Assembly (NCBI RefSeq): GCF_005601135.1
Contig: NZ_CP039381.1
Location: forward strand, 865,941 to 929,940
Direction of reading: 5' to 3'
From: Ruminococcus bovis
GTDB lineage: Bacteria > Bacillota > Clostridia > Oscillospirales > Acutalibacteraceae
Length of the DNA stretch: 64,000 bases
Within the stretch, counting starts at the first letter, position 1, and each line of letters begins with the position of its first letter. Positions 41,924 through 51,341 of the stretch are shown in pieces. Position numbers and translations under genes: made by a program. The notes below the pieces were generated by a model that did no database searches, was not told the DNA's origin, and saw only the letters and a program-made list of their open reading frames with translations.

Positions 41924-42754
41924 ATGGGTTGTACTCACGATTGTTCCAGTTGTGGCGAAAGTTGCAACAGTAAAAAACCGGAAAATTTAATCGAAAAGTT
42001 AAATCAATACAGTTCAGTAAAAAAGGTAATCGGTGTTGTATCCGGCAAAGGTGGTGTAGGCAAGAGCCTTGTAACATCTACACTTGCCGTTACAATGAAC
42101 AGAAAGGGCTATAAGACAGCAATTCTTGACGCTGATATTACCGGTCCTTCTATTCCAAAATCTTTTGGTATACACGAAAAGGCAAAGGGTAATGATGATG
42201 GCATCTTCCCTGCAAAAACTAAAGACGGCATTGATATTATGTCTATTAACCTACTGCTACCGGATGAAACAAGTCCTGTAGTATGGAGAGGTCCTGTAAT
42301 TGCCGGTGCAGTTAAACAGTTTTGGACTGATGTTATTTGGAGTGATATTGACTATATGTTTGTTGATATGCCTCCGGGAACAGGTGATGTTCCTCTAACA
42401 GTATTCCAAAGCCTTCCAGTAGACGGTATAATCATCGTAACTTCACCTCAGGAACTTGTATCTATGATTGTAGAAAAAGCCGTTAATATGGCAAATATAA
42501 TGAATATTCCTATCCTTGGTATTGTAGAGAATATGAGTTACTTTAAGTGTCCTGATTGTGGCAAAGAACATAAAATTTACGGTGAAAGCCATATTGAAGA
42601 AATTGCAAAGAAAAATAACCTTGAAGTTCTTGCAAAACTTCCAATTGACCCAAGTTTAGCAAAGCTGGTTGATGCAGGTGAAGTAGAAAACTTCCAAGGT
42701 GACTTTATGGATAATGTTGCAAAGAAAGTTGAAACAACTTGTAAAATTAAATAA
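41924..42754 (+). CDS. Mrp/NBP35-type iron-sulfur carrier ATPase
   Basis: This 276-residue P-loop ATPase is of the Mrp/ApbC/NBP35 family, which binds and transfers 4Fe-4S clusters. The deviant Walker A is SGKGGVGKSLVTST, and Walker B lies at YMFVDMPPGTGDV. An N-terminal Cys patch (CTHDCSSCGESCNSKK) and a C-terminal CxxC (FKCPDCGKEH) provide cluster ligands, as in NBP35-like proteins. The N-terminal DUF59 domain of longer Mrp proteins is absent. Co-transcribed with the upstream membrane protein. The family is confident; the client is unknown. Confidence 0.92.
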   Translation: MGCTHDCSSCGESCNSKKPENLIEKLNQYSSVKKVIGVVSGKGGVGKSLVTSTLAVTMNRKGYKTAILDADITGPSIPKSFGIHEKAKGNDDGIFPAKTKDGIDIMSINLLLPDETSPVVWRGPVIAGAVKQFWTDVIWSDIDYMFVDMPPGTGDVPLTVFQSLPVDGIIIVTSPQELVSMIVEKAVNMANIMNIPILGIVENMSYFKCPDCGKEHKIYGESHIEEIAKKNNLEVLAKLPIDPSLAKLVDAGEVENFQGDFMDNVAKKVETTCKIK

Positions 42755-42766
42755 TCCAAACTAAAA

Positions 42767-42800
42767 TAAGGACTTGCTTAACTGCAAGTCCTTTATTTTT
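42767..42800 (+). terminator. Terminator of the mrp unit
   Basis: AGGACTTGC/GCAAGTCCT hairpin with a TTAACT loop and TTTATTTTT. Confidence 0.87.
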
Positions 42801-42814
42801 GCCTTATATAGATA

Positions 42815-42843
42815 CAAAAAAGCGGTGCTGAAAAGCACCACTT
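42815..42843 (-). terminator. Terminator of the FN3-repeat gene
   Basis: AAGCGGTGCT/AGCACCACTT stem (one mismatch) with a GAAA loop; on the minus strand it ends in a U run. Confidence 0.8.
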
Positions 42844-42851
42844 AATTTTTA

Positions 42852-45800
42852 TTATTTTACAGTAATTGTAACACCTGTTTTGTTATAACCACCGGAAATA
42901 TAACCGGCAGGACAGATAATATATGCCTTTACTGTGTAAGTATATTTCTTGCCACTAACAACATTCTTATCTGTATAACTCTTAACATTGCCACCCTTAA
43001 CATCAGCAATTAGCTTATAACCACTGTTGCCTGTTTTGCTATATACATAGTAGCCTGTAGCACCAGGTACTGTTGACCAATTAATCTTTGCTTGACCCTT
43101 AGTAGTTGATGGTGAACCTAGCTTTACTGTCTGAGGAACAGCCTTGCCCTTTACTGCTTCACTGTCAAAGCTACCGTACTCAACCTTATTATTAATTACA
43201 TAAGCAGTAACATAGTAGTAATACTCTGTACCACACTCTACTGTATCGGTAAAGCCTGTTGCAGCACCACCACTAATATTTCTAATTAGCTTATATGTAC
43301 CGTTTACAACTTTTCTGTAAACCTTATAGCCTGTAGCACCGTTACTTCTGCTCCAACTAACATTTAGCTTATTATAGTTAGATGAAGTTACCATTACAAC
43401 AGGTCTGTCAGGAATAGTCATAATCTCTAAACCGTTAGAGTTGTAAGAACCAAGTACAGGTTTCTTGCTAACATTTCTGTATGCTCTGACTGTGTAATGA
43501 TACTTAACACCACAAGTAACCTTCTTGTCAGTATAAGAAAGTTTCTTAGAGTCGGTTGTACCAATTGTTGACCATGTTTTGCTACCGTCTGCTTTACGCA
43601 TTACCTTGTAGCCGTTAGCACCACTTACTGCTTCCCACTTAACAGTTACATTAGTAGCTGTAGAAGAAGTAACAGAAACCAGCTTTGGTGCTGATGTAAC
43701 AGGTTTCTTAGTAACACCTGTTTGGTTAAAGTCACCCCAGATAGTCTTGCTACCGTCTTTATAGTAAGCTCTAACTGTATATGTGTAGTTAACACCTGTT
43801 GTTAGTTTGCGATGTTCACAACTTGTAAGTGAACCGTTCTCAAATGTTGCAAGTGTTGTCCAATTCTTTGCATTATCTTTCTTAAAGTAAATTCTGTAAC
43901 CTGTTGCACCGTTTACCTTTTCCCAACTAACATTTAATGAATTGTAGCCGGTTGAAGCAACCTTTACCTTTACAATCGGTGGAACAGCCTTGCAACTTAC
44001 TGCTGAGTTGTTGCCACTTGTATATGTCTTGCCGTTTTCATATCTAAATGACTTGATAATATACTGATAAGTTGTACCACAAGTTACTGTTTGGTCTGTG
44101 TATTTATCTGTTTGTTCATAAAGAGTAATAAGTTCTTTATAATTTTTGTCTGATGGTAATTTTCTGTAAATCTTATATCCGTTAGCACCGTCAACCTTGT
44201 CCCACTTTAGTTCAATAGCGTTGTACTCAACACTGGTTACTGAAGTTAAGTTAGGGTTGCTTGGATAAGCAGTACCGTGAATATAATTTTCATATGTACT
44301 TACTCTCTTAATACCATCTTTGTTATAGAAAGCTCTTACTGTGTATTGATATTTAACACCGGTAACTGCCTTTTCATCCTTAAATGTTACAGTTGACTGC
44401 TTATCTACTGTACCAATCTTGCTATATGTACCGGTTGTCTTTCTATAAATATCATATCCGGTAGCACCCTCAACCTTAGTCCATTCAATTGAAATAGTGT
44501 TATAACCAAGGCTCTTTGCACTTTTTAGTGCAGGTTGTGCAGGAGTTGTCAGTCCTAAATAATCCTTGCTACCAAGACCTTCATAATTTTTGCCATCAAC
44601 TGTTCTAAAGCCATTAACTCTGTAGTAGTATTTAACACCACACTTTAGGCCACTATCAGTAAATTCTACATTACCGTTGCCGTTAATAGTCTTTATTAAT
44701 TTATAGCTTTTATCATTTTCAAGTTTACGATAAACATTGTAGCCACTTGCACCATTTACCTTGCTCCAAGTTAGTTTTAACTTGTCACTTACTGTACTAA
44801 CACCACTTTTAATAGTAGGGGATTTAGTACAAGCAGTAGCTGTGACACCCTTTGAGTCATAAGAACCGGCATATGGTTTACCGTCACGATTTCTGTATGC
44901 TCTTACTGTATATTGATATTTTACACCTGTAGTAGCTGAAAGGTCAGTAGATGAGAAAGTTTTGTTTCCGTTTACTTCAGCAATCTGCTTAAAGTACTTT
45001 TCGCCATCAGCTTTTCTATAAACATAGTAGCCGGATGCTCCATCTACCTTTTCCCAAGTAACCTTAATTGCATTAAAGTCAACACTTTCTGCAGTTTTTA
45101 GTGTTGGTTTCTTTGGTAGTGCAACACCCTTAATGCCGTTTTTATCAAATGAACCTAGGTTTGAAGTTTCACCTACATAAGCTCTGACAGTATAGTAATA
45201 TTCTTGACCGACTTGAGCTGAGTCATCTTTATATGTAGTACCCTTTACAAATCCAAGTGCAGTAAAGTCTTTTTCTCCGGCTTTTTTACGATAAACCTTA
45301 TAACCTGTTGCACCTTTAACTTCTTGCCACTTAACATTAATAGTATCATAATCGGCACTTGTTGCACTTAGTAGCTTTGGTGCATCGGTTTCAATATTAA
45401 TACTTTTACCTGTTTTGTTGTATTTCAAATATACTGCCTTACCGTTACTGTCGTAGTAATTACCGGTAACAGTATATTCATATGTATTACCCGGTGTTAC
45501 ATCTGTATCGGTACAAGTACGAATACCTTCACCGGCTGATGAAGAGAATGTCTTGAAACTTTTACCTGACCAAGAAGTTGCACCTTTCTTTCTTTTATAT
45601 ACAGTGTACTTTTCACAAGCACCGTTAGGATACCAAGAAAGTGTTACTGCTGTAGACTTAGTTTCAGCAAGTGACTTTAGCTTTACAGTGTTGTTATTCT
45701 TAAATACTACAAAATAACAAGCAGTATAATTAGTTGATGAAAGTTTCTTTAGTGCTAAAGCGTTATAATAATCATTAGCAGTATTGTATCTTGTACCACC

Positions 45801-46388
45801 ATCATAAATAGCAGTTGAATCGTTAATAACCAAAGTCTTTTGCTTTACAGTAGCCTGACGGTCAATCTGTACATAGTGTGATGATGTTGTTGGAGATACA
45901 ACCTTTAGTAGTAGGTGATACTGAGTATTAGGGTCATTAAAGTACCTCATAGCAGTACTGTAAAAAGAACCTGATGGGTACTGCTGAAAACTTACGCAAC
46001 TCATACCGAACTGTCCGGCTAAAGTTGACCAATAAATACCTACATCACCGATACCCTTAGATGGTGAACCGTACTTTGTCATTAGAGTCCCGGGGTTTAC
46101 TGAGTTAGGGTCTGCAACACCGGCTTCTACAAACATCTTAGCCATTGCAACTGTACTACAACCGTAACGGTTCATCCAGTCACTTTCCCAAGCATCACTG
46201 GGTTTTGTATTGTGCCAAGGAAATTGGTCCTGACTCCATGCTCTGTAATATTTGTAACCATTTGTCTTAATCATCTTAGCACCATCAAAATAGTTAACGG
46301 CACTAACTGATGTCATAGGCACAATCATTAGAAAAGCAGTAAGCAAAACTAATGTTAGTGTTATAGAAATCTTCTGTACTTTTCCCAC
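42852..46388 (-). CDS. Secreted C39-like peptidase-fold protein with ten fibronectin type III domains
   Basis: This 1178-residue extracellular protein has a signal peptide (about 1-30, TSVSA). A papain/C39-like domain (about 35-225) has the putative triad C77 (NRYGCSTVAM), H171 (SSHYVQID) and D190 (LVINDSTAI). Ten FN3 domains of about 92 residues follow (from about 229 to the end), each with the [W]xxVxGAxGYxVYRK strand-C motif and the YxYTVRAY strand-F motif. There is no LPXTG or dockerin. It may be a wall- or substrate-bound protease, a bacteriocin-like enzyme, or a structural protein whose catalytic domain is now a ligand binder. Its size and repeats suggest surface display. Single-gene unit. 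Confidence 0.85.
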   Translation of the reverse strand: MGKVQKISITLTLVLLTAFLMIVPMTSVSAVNYFDGAKMIKTNGYKYYRAWSQDQFPWHNTKPSDAWESDWMNRYGCSTVAMAKMFVEAGVADPNSVNPGTLMTKYGSPSKGIGDVGIYWSTLAGQFGMSCVSFQQYPSGSFYSTAMRYFNDPNTQYHLLLKVVSPTTSSHYVQIDRQATVKQKTLVINDSTAIYDGGTRYNTANDYYNALALKKLSSTNYTACYFVVFKNNNTVKLKSLAETKSTAVTLSWYPNGACEKYTVYKRKKGATSWSGKSFKTFSSSAGEGIRTCTDTDVTPGNTYEYTVTGNYYDSNGKAVYLKYNKTGKSINIETDAPKLLSATSADYDTINVKWQEVKGATGYKVYRKKAGEKDFTALGFVKGTTYKDDSAQVGQEYYYTVRAYVGETSNLGSFDKNGIKGVALPKKPTLKTAESVDFNAIKVTWEKVDGASGYYVYRKADGEKYFKQIAEVNGNKTFSSTDLSATTGVKYQYTVRAYRNRDGKPYAGSYDSKGVTATACTKSPTIKSGVSTVSDKLKLTWSKVNGASGYNVYRKLENDKSYKLIKTINGNGNVEFTDSGLKCGVKYYYRVNGFRTVDGKNYEGLGSKDYLGLTTPAQPALKSAKSLGYNTISIEWTKVEGATGYDIYRKTTGTYSKIGTVDKQSTVTFKDEKAVTGVKYQYTVRAFYNKDGIKRVSTYENYIHGTAYPSNPNLTSVTSVEYNAIELKWDKVDGANGYKIYRKLPSDKNYKELITLYEQTDKYTDQTVTCGTTYQYIIKSFRYENGKTYTSGNNSAVSCKAVPPIVKVKVASTGYNSLNVSWEKVNGATGYRIYFKKDNAKNWTTLATFENGSLTSCEHRKLTTGVNYTYTVRAYYKDGSKTIWGDFNQTGVTKKPVTSAPKLVSVTSSTATNVTVKWEAVSGANGYKVMRKADGSKTWSTIGTTDSKKLSYTDKKVTCGVKYHYTVRAYRNVSKKPVLGSYNSNGLEIMTIPDRPVVMVTSSNYNKLNVSWSRSNGATGYKVYRKVVNGTYKLIRNISGGAATGFTDTVECGTEYYYYVTAYVINNKVEYGSFDSEAVKGKAVPQTVKLGSPSTTKGQAKINWSTVPGATGYYVYSKTGNSGYKLIADVKGGNVKSYTDKNVVSGKKYTYTVKAYIICPAGYISGGYNKTGVTITVK

Positions 46389-46551
46389 AGTTATTCCTCC
46401 TAGAATTTCTAAGTAATTTCAAATATATTTATTCATTTGTCTTTTAAATTAATTCCTTGTTACTATTACAACAAGGATGTTACCAATTTTCATTATAACA
46501 TTTACATATATTTTTTTCAACTTATGGGGCATTTTGTAACTATTCTTGTGA

Positions 46552-46585
46552 AAAAGAAAAAATGCTCCCTAGTTTTAGGGAGCAA
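46552..46585 (-). terminator. Terminator of valS
   Basis: GCTCCCT/AGGGAGC stem with an AGTTTT loop; the A-tract on the plus strand gives the U run on the minus strand. Confidence 0.82.
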
Positions 46586-46591
46586 ATTTGT

Positions 46592-49219
46592 TTATTTTAG
46601 TGCATCCATAGCAGCATGGATAAGAGCAATCTTTTCTCTTTCCTTTTCTGCTTGACCTTTAATCTTTTCAATAACCTTTTCAGGTGCTTTAGACATAAAG
46701 CCCGGATTATTAAGTTTTCCTTCATCCTGAGCAAGCATTTTTTCAACCTGCTTTAGTTCCTTATTAAGACGCTTTAGTTCAGCTTCTTTGTCAACAAGTT
46801 CTTCCATTGGAATATAGATTTTTGCATCACTTGTAACAACAGTAACTGCACCGTCAATATCAAATGAATCACTGATTTCAACTTCACTTGCTGATGCTAA
46901 CTTCTTAAAGAACTGTTCACCGTTACTGAATGTTTCAGGAATAGCAGTAGCAATAAATAGCTTTGCTTTCTTTGATGGTGGAACATTCATTTCGTTTCTC
47001 TGAGTACGAATAGCAGTAATAGCTTCCATAACCTTCATCATTTCTTCAGCTTCACTTGGGAAGTCAAGGCTAGGATCATATTCAGGATACTTCTCAAGCA
47101 TAACAGTCTTACCATCAGTATCGTGAGGAATTGTCTGCCAAATTTCTTCTGTGATAAATGGCATAAATGGATGTAATAGCTTTAGAATTTTGTCAAGAAC
47201 ATAAATAAGTACCTGACGAGCATTCTGAGCAGTTTCACCTTCACTCTGAAGTCTAGCCTTACAAAGTTCAATATACCAGTCGCAGTAGCTGTTCCAAATA
47301 AAGTCATAAATCTTAGAAAGTGCAATACCAAGTTCAAACTTTTCAAGATTTTCGTTAACTTCTTTAGCTACATTATTTAGTGTATGAAGAATCCACTTAT
47401 CTTCTGTTTCAAGAGTAGCAGGTAGTTCATTCTTAACATCATAATCATCAATGTTCATATGAACAAATCTACTTGCATTCCATAGCTTATTAGCAAAGTT
47501 ACGACAAGCTTCAACTCTCTTTTCGGAATATCTCATATCGTTACCAGGTGAGTTACCTGTAGCTAGGAACATTCTTAGAGCATCAGCACCGTACTGATCA
47601 ATAACAAGTAGTGGGTCAATACCGTTACCAAGTGACTTACTCATCTTAACACCGTTTTCATCACGAACAATACCGTGAATAAATACAGTATCAAATGGCT
47701 GACTATTCATCTGTTCAACTGAGCTGAAAATCATTCTTGCAACCCAGAAGAAGATAATATCATAACCTGTAACAAGTGTATTAGTTGGGAAGTAGTAGTC
47801 TAGTTCAGGTGTCTTATCAGGCCAACCTAAAGTTGAGAAAGGCCATAAAGCTGAGCTAAACCAAGTATCAAGTGTATCTTCATCCTGATGTAGGTGAGTA
47901 CAACCACACTTAGGACACTTTTCAGGCATTTCCTTTGCAACTGTTACTTCGCCACATTCATCACAATAGTAAGCAGGAATTCTGTGACCCCACCATAGCT
48001 GACGAGAAATACACCAGTCACGGATATTTTCCATCCAGTGATAATAAATCTTATTAAATCTTTCAGGAACAAACTTAGTTTTGCCACTCTTAACACATTC
48101 AATAGCAGGACCTGCTAGTTCATCCATCTTTACGAACCATTGCTTAGAAACTCTTGGTTCAACTGTGCTGTGACATCTGTAACAAGTACCAACATTGTGG
48201 TCATGCTTTTCAACCTTAACAAGGAAACCACCTTCATCAAGATCCTTAACGATAGCTTCTCTTGCTTCGTATCTATCCATACCGGCATACTTTGGATAAT
48301 CCTCAACAATCTTAGCGTCATCTGTCATTACATTAATAACAGGTAGGTTGTGTCTTAGACCAACCTGGAAGTCGTTAGGGTCGTGAGCAGGAGTAATCTT
48401 AACTACACCTGTACCAAAGTCAACATCAACATAATCATCGGCAACAATTGGAATTTCTCTGCCAACAAGTGGAAGTGTTAATGTTTTGCCTACTAAATCT
48501 TTGTATCTTTCATCACTTGGGTTAACTGCTACTGCTGTATCACCTAGTAATGTTTCAGGTCTTGTTGTAGCAAGTTCTAGGTAGCCACTACCATCTGTTA
48601 GTGGGTAACGAAGATGCCAGAAATGACCTGCTTGTTCTTCAAATTCAACTTCTGCATCAGAAATTGATGTTTTACAATGAGGACACCAGTTGATAATTCT
48701 TTCTCCTCTGTAGATTAAGCCTTTGTTGTATAGACGAACAAAAACTTCCTTAACAGCCTTAGAACAACCTTCATCCATTGTAAAGCGTTCTCTTTCCCAG
48801 TCACAAGAAGAACCCATCTTCTTTAACTGGCTTACGATTCTACCACCGTATTCTTTTTTCCACTCCCATGCTCTTTCAAGGAACTTTTCTCTGCCTAAAT
48901 CTTCTTTAGTAATTCCCTCTTTACGCATTGCTTCAACAATCTTAGCTTCTGTTGCAATACTAGCATGGTCTGTACCGGGTAGCCATAGTGCAGAATAACC
49001 CTGCATTCTTCTCCAACGGATAAGAATATCCTGTAGAGTGTTGTCTAGGGCATGACCCATATGTAGCTGACCTGTAATATTTGGAGGTGGCATAACAATA
49101 GTATAAGGTTTCTTGTCCTTATCTACTTCTGCGTGGAAGTAGTTGCCCTCCTGCCAAAAGTCATATATTTTGTCTTCAACCTCTTTTGGGTTGTAGGCTT
49201 TAGCCATCTCTTTTGCCAT
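46592..49219 (-). CDS. valS: Valyl-tRNA synthetase
   Basis: ValRS has 875 residues here. Class I signatures are [16 protein letters not shown] (HIGH motif) and MSKSLGN near residue 545. The editing domain lies at about 200-350 ([15 protein letters not shown]). A zinc-type knuckle CDECGEVT...CPKCG follows. The anticodon-binding domain has [16 protein letters not shown] before it. The C-terminal coiled coil (about 810-875) binds tRNA. AAGGAG precedes the ATG by eight bases; a second ATG at codon 5 is possible. No T-box leader is seen upstream. Confidence 0.97.
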   Translation of the reverse strand: MAKEMAKAYNPKEVEDKIYDFWQEGNYFHAEVDKDKKPYTIVMPPPNITGQLHMGHALDNTLQDILIRWRRMQGYSALWLPGTDHASIATEAKIVEAMRKEGITKEDLGREKFLERAWEWKKEYGGRIVSQLKKMGSSCDWERERFTMDEGCSKAVKEVFVRLYNKGLIYRGERIINWCPHCKTSISDAEVEFEEQAGHFWHLRYPLTDGSGYLELATTRPETLLGDTAVAVNPSDERYKDLVGKTLTLPLVGREIPIVADDYVDVDFGTGVVKITPAHDPNDFQVGLRHNLPVINVMTDDAKIVEDYPKYAGMDRYEAREAIVKDLDEGGFLVKVEKHDHNVGTCYRCHSTVEPRVSKQWFVKMDELAGPAIECVKSGKTKFVPERFNKIYYHWMENIRDWCISRQLWWGHRIPAYYCDECGEVTVAKEMPEKCPKCGCTHLHQDEDTLDTWFSSALWPFSTLGWPDKTPELDYYFPTNTLVTGYDIIFFWVARMIFSSVEQMNSQPFDTVFIHGIVRDENGVKMSKSLGNGIDPLLVIDQYGADALRMFLATGNSPGNDMRYSEKRVEACRNFANKLWNASRFVHMNIDDYDVKNELPATLETEDKWILHTLNNVAKEVNENLEKFELGIALSKIYDFIWNSYCDWYIELCKARLQSEGETAQNARQVLIYVLDKILKLLHPFMPFITEEIWQTIPHDTDGKTVMLEKYPEYDPSLDFPSEAEEMMKVMEAITAIRTQRNEMNVPPSKKAKLFIATAIPETFSNGEQFFKKLASASEVEISDSFDIDGAVTVVTSDAKIYIPMEELVDKEAELKRLNKELKQVEKMLAQDEGKLNNPGFMSKAPEKVIEKIKGQAEKEREKIALIHAAMDALK

Positions 49220-49290
49220 AGTTTATTCTCCTTCATAGCAAAGTTCATACAGTACTTATTATCTCATTATAAAAGAAAAAAGTCAATAAT

Positions 49291-49318
49291 AAAAGCACCC
49301 ATAATGAGTGCTTTTTTG
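49291..49318. terminator. Terminator between valS promoter and CpXC gene end
   Basis: AAAAGCAC/GTGCTTTT stem with tracts on both sides; on the minus strand it follows the CpXC gene. Confidence 0.75.
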
Positions 49319-49330
49319 CAATAATAATTT

Positions 49331-50026
49331 TTATTCTTTTTCTTTTTTGTTTTTTATTCTTTGGCGTGACCTTTTATATCTATAAAGAATGTTAGTTGCC
49401 CATTCTCTGTCGATAGTTAAGAAACCCATCAAGTTCTTATCCTTTTCAGCCAATTCATCAACAATAGCAAGGCTTTTGCTATAGATTTCAAGCCTAGCTG
49501 ACTGAATATAAGGTTCTTTATCAAGACCTGTTAAGAAAGTAAATCCCATTGTGTTGCTTTCTCTGTCATACATTGATAAGTACCCTTCGGTAACTTCCCT
49601 TAGTTTTAATTTTCTGGCAACACTTTCACTAATGGCAAGTTTAGTTAGTTCAACTGCCATATCATCAAGACCGTTTTCAAAGATAAATATTTTTTCTTTA
49701 AATGTATTGAAGTTAGGTGCTAATCTTTTTCTGATGCCCTTTAAGTTCTTAAATTCTTCTTCAAGCTCATTATCGGCAAGTTGGAAACGGTCAATATCCG
49801 GAATCAGATACACCATAAATCTTCTTTTCATATCGTTATATAGTAGTGGATATGTAAGTCTTGCCTTGTGGCCACAAGCATGACATGTCCAATCAAAGAT
49901 TTTTTCTTCAAGGACTTCGTTTCTTAGGTGAGGATTGTTTGTGGCATTGATGCTTGTATATAATTTTCCCTCAGTTACTGCGTTACATTGTGGACAGATA
50001 ATCTCTTTTATAACTGTTTTAGGCAT
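49331..50026 (-). CDS. CpXC-domain protein
   Basis: The N-terminal 120 residues match the CpXC family as I recall it: IICPQCN near the start and FDWTCHACGHKARLTYPLLYND, two CxxC pairs that form a zinc ribbon. The 231-residue protein continues with a helical region about 120-225. Function is unknown in the literature I know. AAGGAGGTGG lies just before the ATG. The gene is transcribed divergently from the plus-strand gene at 51342, and the insertion sequence has landed in the intergenic region between them. Confidence 0.8.
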   Translation of the reverse strand: MPKTVIKEIICPQCNAVTEGKLYTSINATNNPHLRNEVLEEKIFDWTCHACGHKARLTYPLLYNDMKRRFMVYLIPDIDRFQLADNELEEEFKNLKGIRKRLAPNFNTFKEKIFIFENGLDDMAVELTKLAISESVARKLKLREVTEGYLSMYDRESNTMGFTFLTGLDKEPYIQSARLEIYSKSLAIVDELAEKDKNLMGFLTIDREWATNILYRYKRSRQRIKNKKEKE

Positions 50027-50067
50027 ATTGCCACCTCCTTATTCTATACAATATTATAATAAATGAA

Positions 50068-50095
50068 AAATATTCGCAAGTAAATTTTCAAAATT
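50068..50095 (+). repeat. Left copy of the 28-bp direct repeat flanking the insertion sequence
   Basis: This segment is identical to 51236-51263 (28 of 28) and abuts the left inverted repeat. Its outer context differs. It is interpreted as a target-site duplication. Confidence 0.9.
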
Positions 50096-50120
50096 GTATG
50101 TGCTAAAATGATATGACCCA
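50096..50120 (+). repeat. Left terminal inverted repeat
   Basis: 25 bases matching the reverse complement of 51211-51235 at 19 positions, with the inner 11 bases GATATGACCCA fully conserved. Confidence 0.85.
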
Positions 50121-50128
50121 ATAAAAAA

Positions 50129-50199
50129 GAGGAGTAACTTCAAAATATGGTATAATGGAATCGCTAAAAAAACATTAACCTAAGAAAGAAGTACTCCTC
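50129..50199 (+). promoter_or_regulatory. Transposase leader hairpin enclosing its promoter
   Basis: GAGGAGTAACTTC (50129-50141) pairs with GAAGTACTCCTC (50188-50199), a 12-bp helix with one bulge, closing immediately before the transposase ATG. The extended -10 TGGTATAAT (50148-50156) lies in the loop. Transcripts that read in from outside carry both arms and can mask the start; those from the internal promoter lack the 5' arm. Confidence 0.7.
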
Positions 50200-51141
50200 A
50201 TGAATATGATAACACAAGAAGCAAAGAAAAAGCAAGCCATAGTAAAATACGCACTAAGAAAAGGAAAAAGCAAAGCAAGTAGAGTGTACGGTGTAAGTCT
50301 TTCAAGCGTAAAGAGATGGTGTAACCAATATGACGGTACCTGGCAATCGCTATTGCCTAAATCACACAGACCACATAGTCATCCTAACAGGCACACAAAA
50401 AGAGAAGAAAGACAAATTAGAAATTCTTTCAAAAAGTGCTATGAAAGATATGGATGGGATGGAGTATACAGTGATTTAAAGAGAAAAGGATATACAAGAA
50501 GCTACTCAGGAATGATATATGCAGCTAAAAGAATGGGCTTAGTAAAATATAAAAAGACCAAGAAAAAGAGCCGTAAGCATAGAAGATATCCGGAACTGTT
50601 AATACCTGGAGAAAAGGTGCAGATAGATGTAAAAGAAGTGCCATATAATTGCTTAAGAGGTAAGGCTTTAAGGGACGGAAAGCATTTTTATCAATGGACT
50701 GCAATAGATGAATGTACAAGGATGAGATTTGTATATGGGTTTGAAGAACATACACGAAAACTCAACCAAATTTTGAAAATGTTATTGAAAGAATTTCCGT
50801 TTAAAATACAGACTATTCAAACAGATAACGGAAGAGAGTTCACATATAAATATCAGAGCAGTGAAGTGAAAAGTCCTTTTGAAATAGAATTAAACAAACT
50901 AGGTATAAATCATAAATTAATACCACCACGAACACCTTGGCACAACGGAAAGGTAGAAAGAAGTCATAGAAACGACCAAAGATATTTCTATGAATGGGAA
51001 ACATTCAGAAATATTGAAGAATTAAACACAAAATTAAAAGGACATTTGGAATGGAGTAATAACAAAACAATGAGAACACTTGATTACAAGAGTCCAATGC
51101 AGTTATTGAGTGAAAAGTTAGAATTGAAATCCATTCATTAA
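50200..51141 (+). CDS. DDE transposase (rve-type), IS481/IS1202-like
   Basis: The transposase has 313 residues. An N-terminal helix-turn-helix (about 10-50, KYALRKGKSKASRVYGVSLSSVKRW) binds the ends. A basic HTH linker (about 55-130) leads to the rve RNase-H-fold catalytic domain with D143 (QIDVKEV), D209 (QTDNGREF) and E253 (NGKVERSH). The last two are 43 residues apart because of a short insertion, longer than the usual 35. It has one intact frame without frameshift. The ribosome site is weak (AAGAAG). The family assignment between IS481 and IS1202 groups is uncertain. Confidence 0.88.
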   Translation: MNMITQEAKKKQAIVKYALRKGKSKASRVYGVSLSSVKRWCNQYDGTWQSLLPKSHRPHSHPNRHTKREERQIRNSFKKCYERYGWDGVYSDLKRKGYTRSYSGMIYAAKRMGLVKYKKTKKKSRKHRRYPELLIPGEKVQIDVKEVPYNCLRGKALRDGKHFYQWTAIDECTRMRFVYGFEEHTRKLNQILKMLLKEFPFKIQTIQTDNGREFTYKYQSSEVKSPFEIELNKLGINHKLIPPRTPWHNGKVERSHRNDQRYFYEWETFRNIEELNTKLKGHLEWSNNKTMRTLDYKSPMQLLSEKLELKSIH

Positions 51142-51210
51142 TTAATATTCATAATCAAAAGTCAGTAAAACAAGCGAAATATTAAATCGTATTTTATTTT
51201 TACCCTAAAA

Positions 51211-51235
51211 TGGGTCATATCTATTTACAACACAG
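51211..51235 (-). repeat. Right terminal inverted repeat
   Basis: The reverse complement begins CTGTGTTGTAAATAG and ends ATATGACCCA; it matches the left end at 19 of 25 positions. Confidence 0.85.
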
Positions 51236-51263
51236 AAATATTCGCAAGTAAATTTTCAAAATT
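51236..51263 (+). repeat. Right copy of the 28-bp direct repeat
   Basis: Identical to 50068-50095. It abuts the right end of the insertion sequence and lies four bases before the -35 hexamer of the next gene. Confidence 0.9.
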
Positions 51264-51266
51264 TTA

Positions 51267-51295
51267 TTGATTTTATTATAAAAATCTGTTTTAAT
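51267..51295 (+). promoter_or_regulatory. Promoter of the 51342 gene
   Basis: TTGATT and TTTAAT are separated by 17 bases, just downstream of the right direct repeat; the insertion left it intact. Confidence 0.6.
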
Positions 51296-51341
51296 AGTGT
51301 TATAGTACATTGTACTTATCAAATAAACTAGGAGGTTTATT

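Larger units (their letters stand above)
50096..51235 (+). mobile_element. Insertion sequence of 1140 bp, complete
   Basis: The element begins and ends with 25-bp inverted repeats matching at 19 of 25 positions, sharing the inner block GATATGACCCA (50096-50120 and 51211-51235). They directly abut a 28-bp direct repeat. It contains one intact DDE transposase gene on the plus strand. Such long target duplications are reported for the IS1202 group, to my knowledge, and not for the IS481 or IS3 families, which make short ones. The element is 100 bp upstream of the 51342 gene. There are no internal stops, so it may be recent and active. Confidence 0.92.

Noticed and set aside
49220-49330. T-box leader for valS
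   Set aside because: There is too little sequence between the genes and no T-box consensus; the same holds for metG at 32083-32376.
50096-51235. Composite transposon or genomic island boundary
   Set aside because: Only one insertion sequence is present, the flanking genes are ordinary, and no integrase, tRNA attachment repeat or cargo gene is seen.
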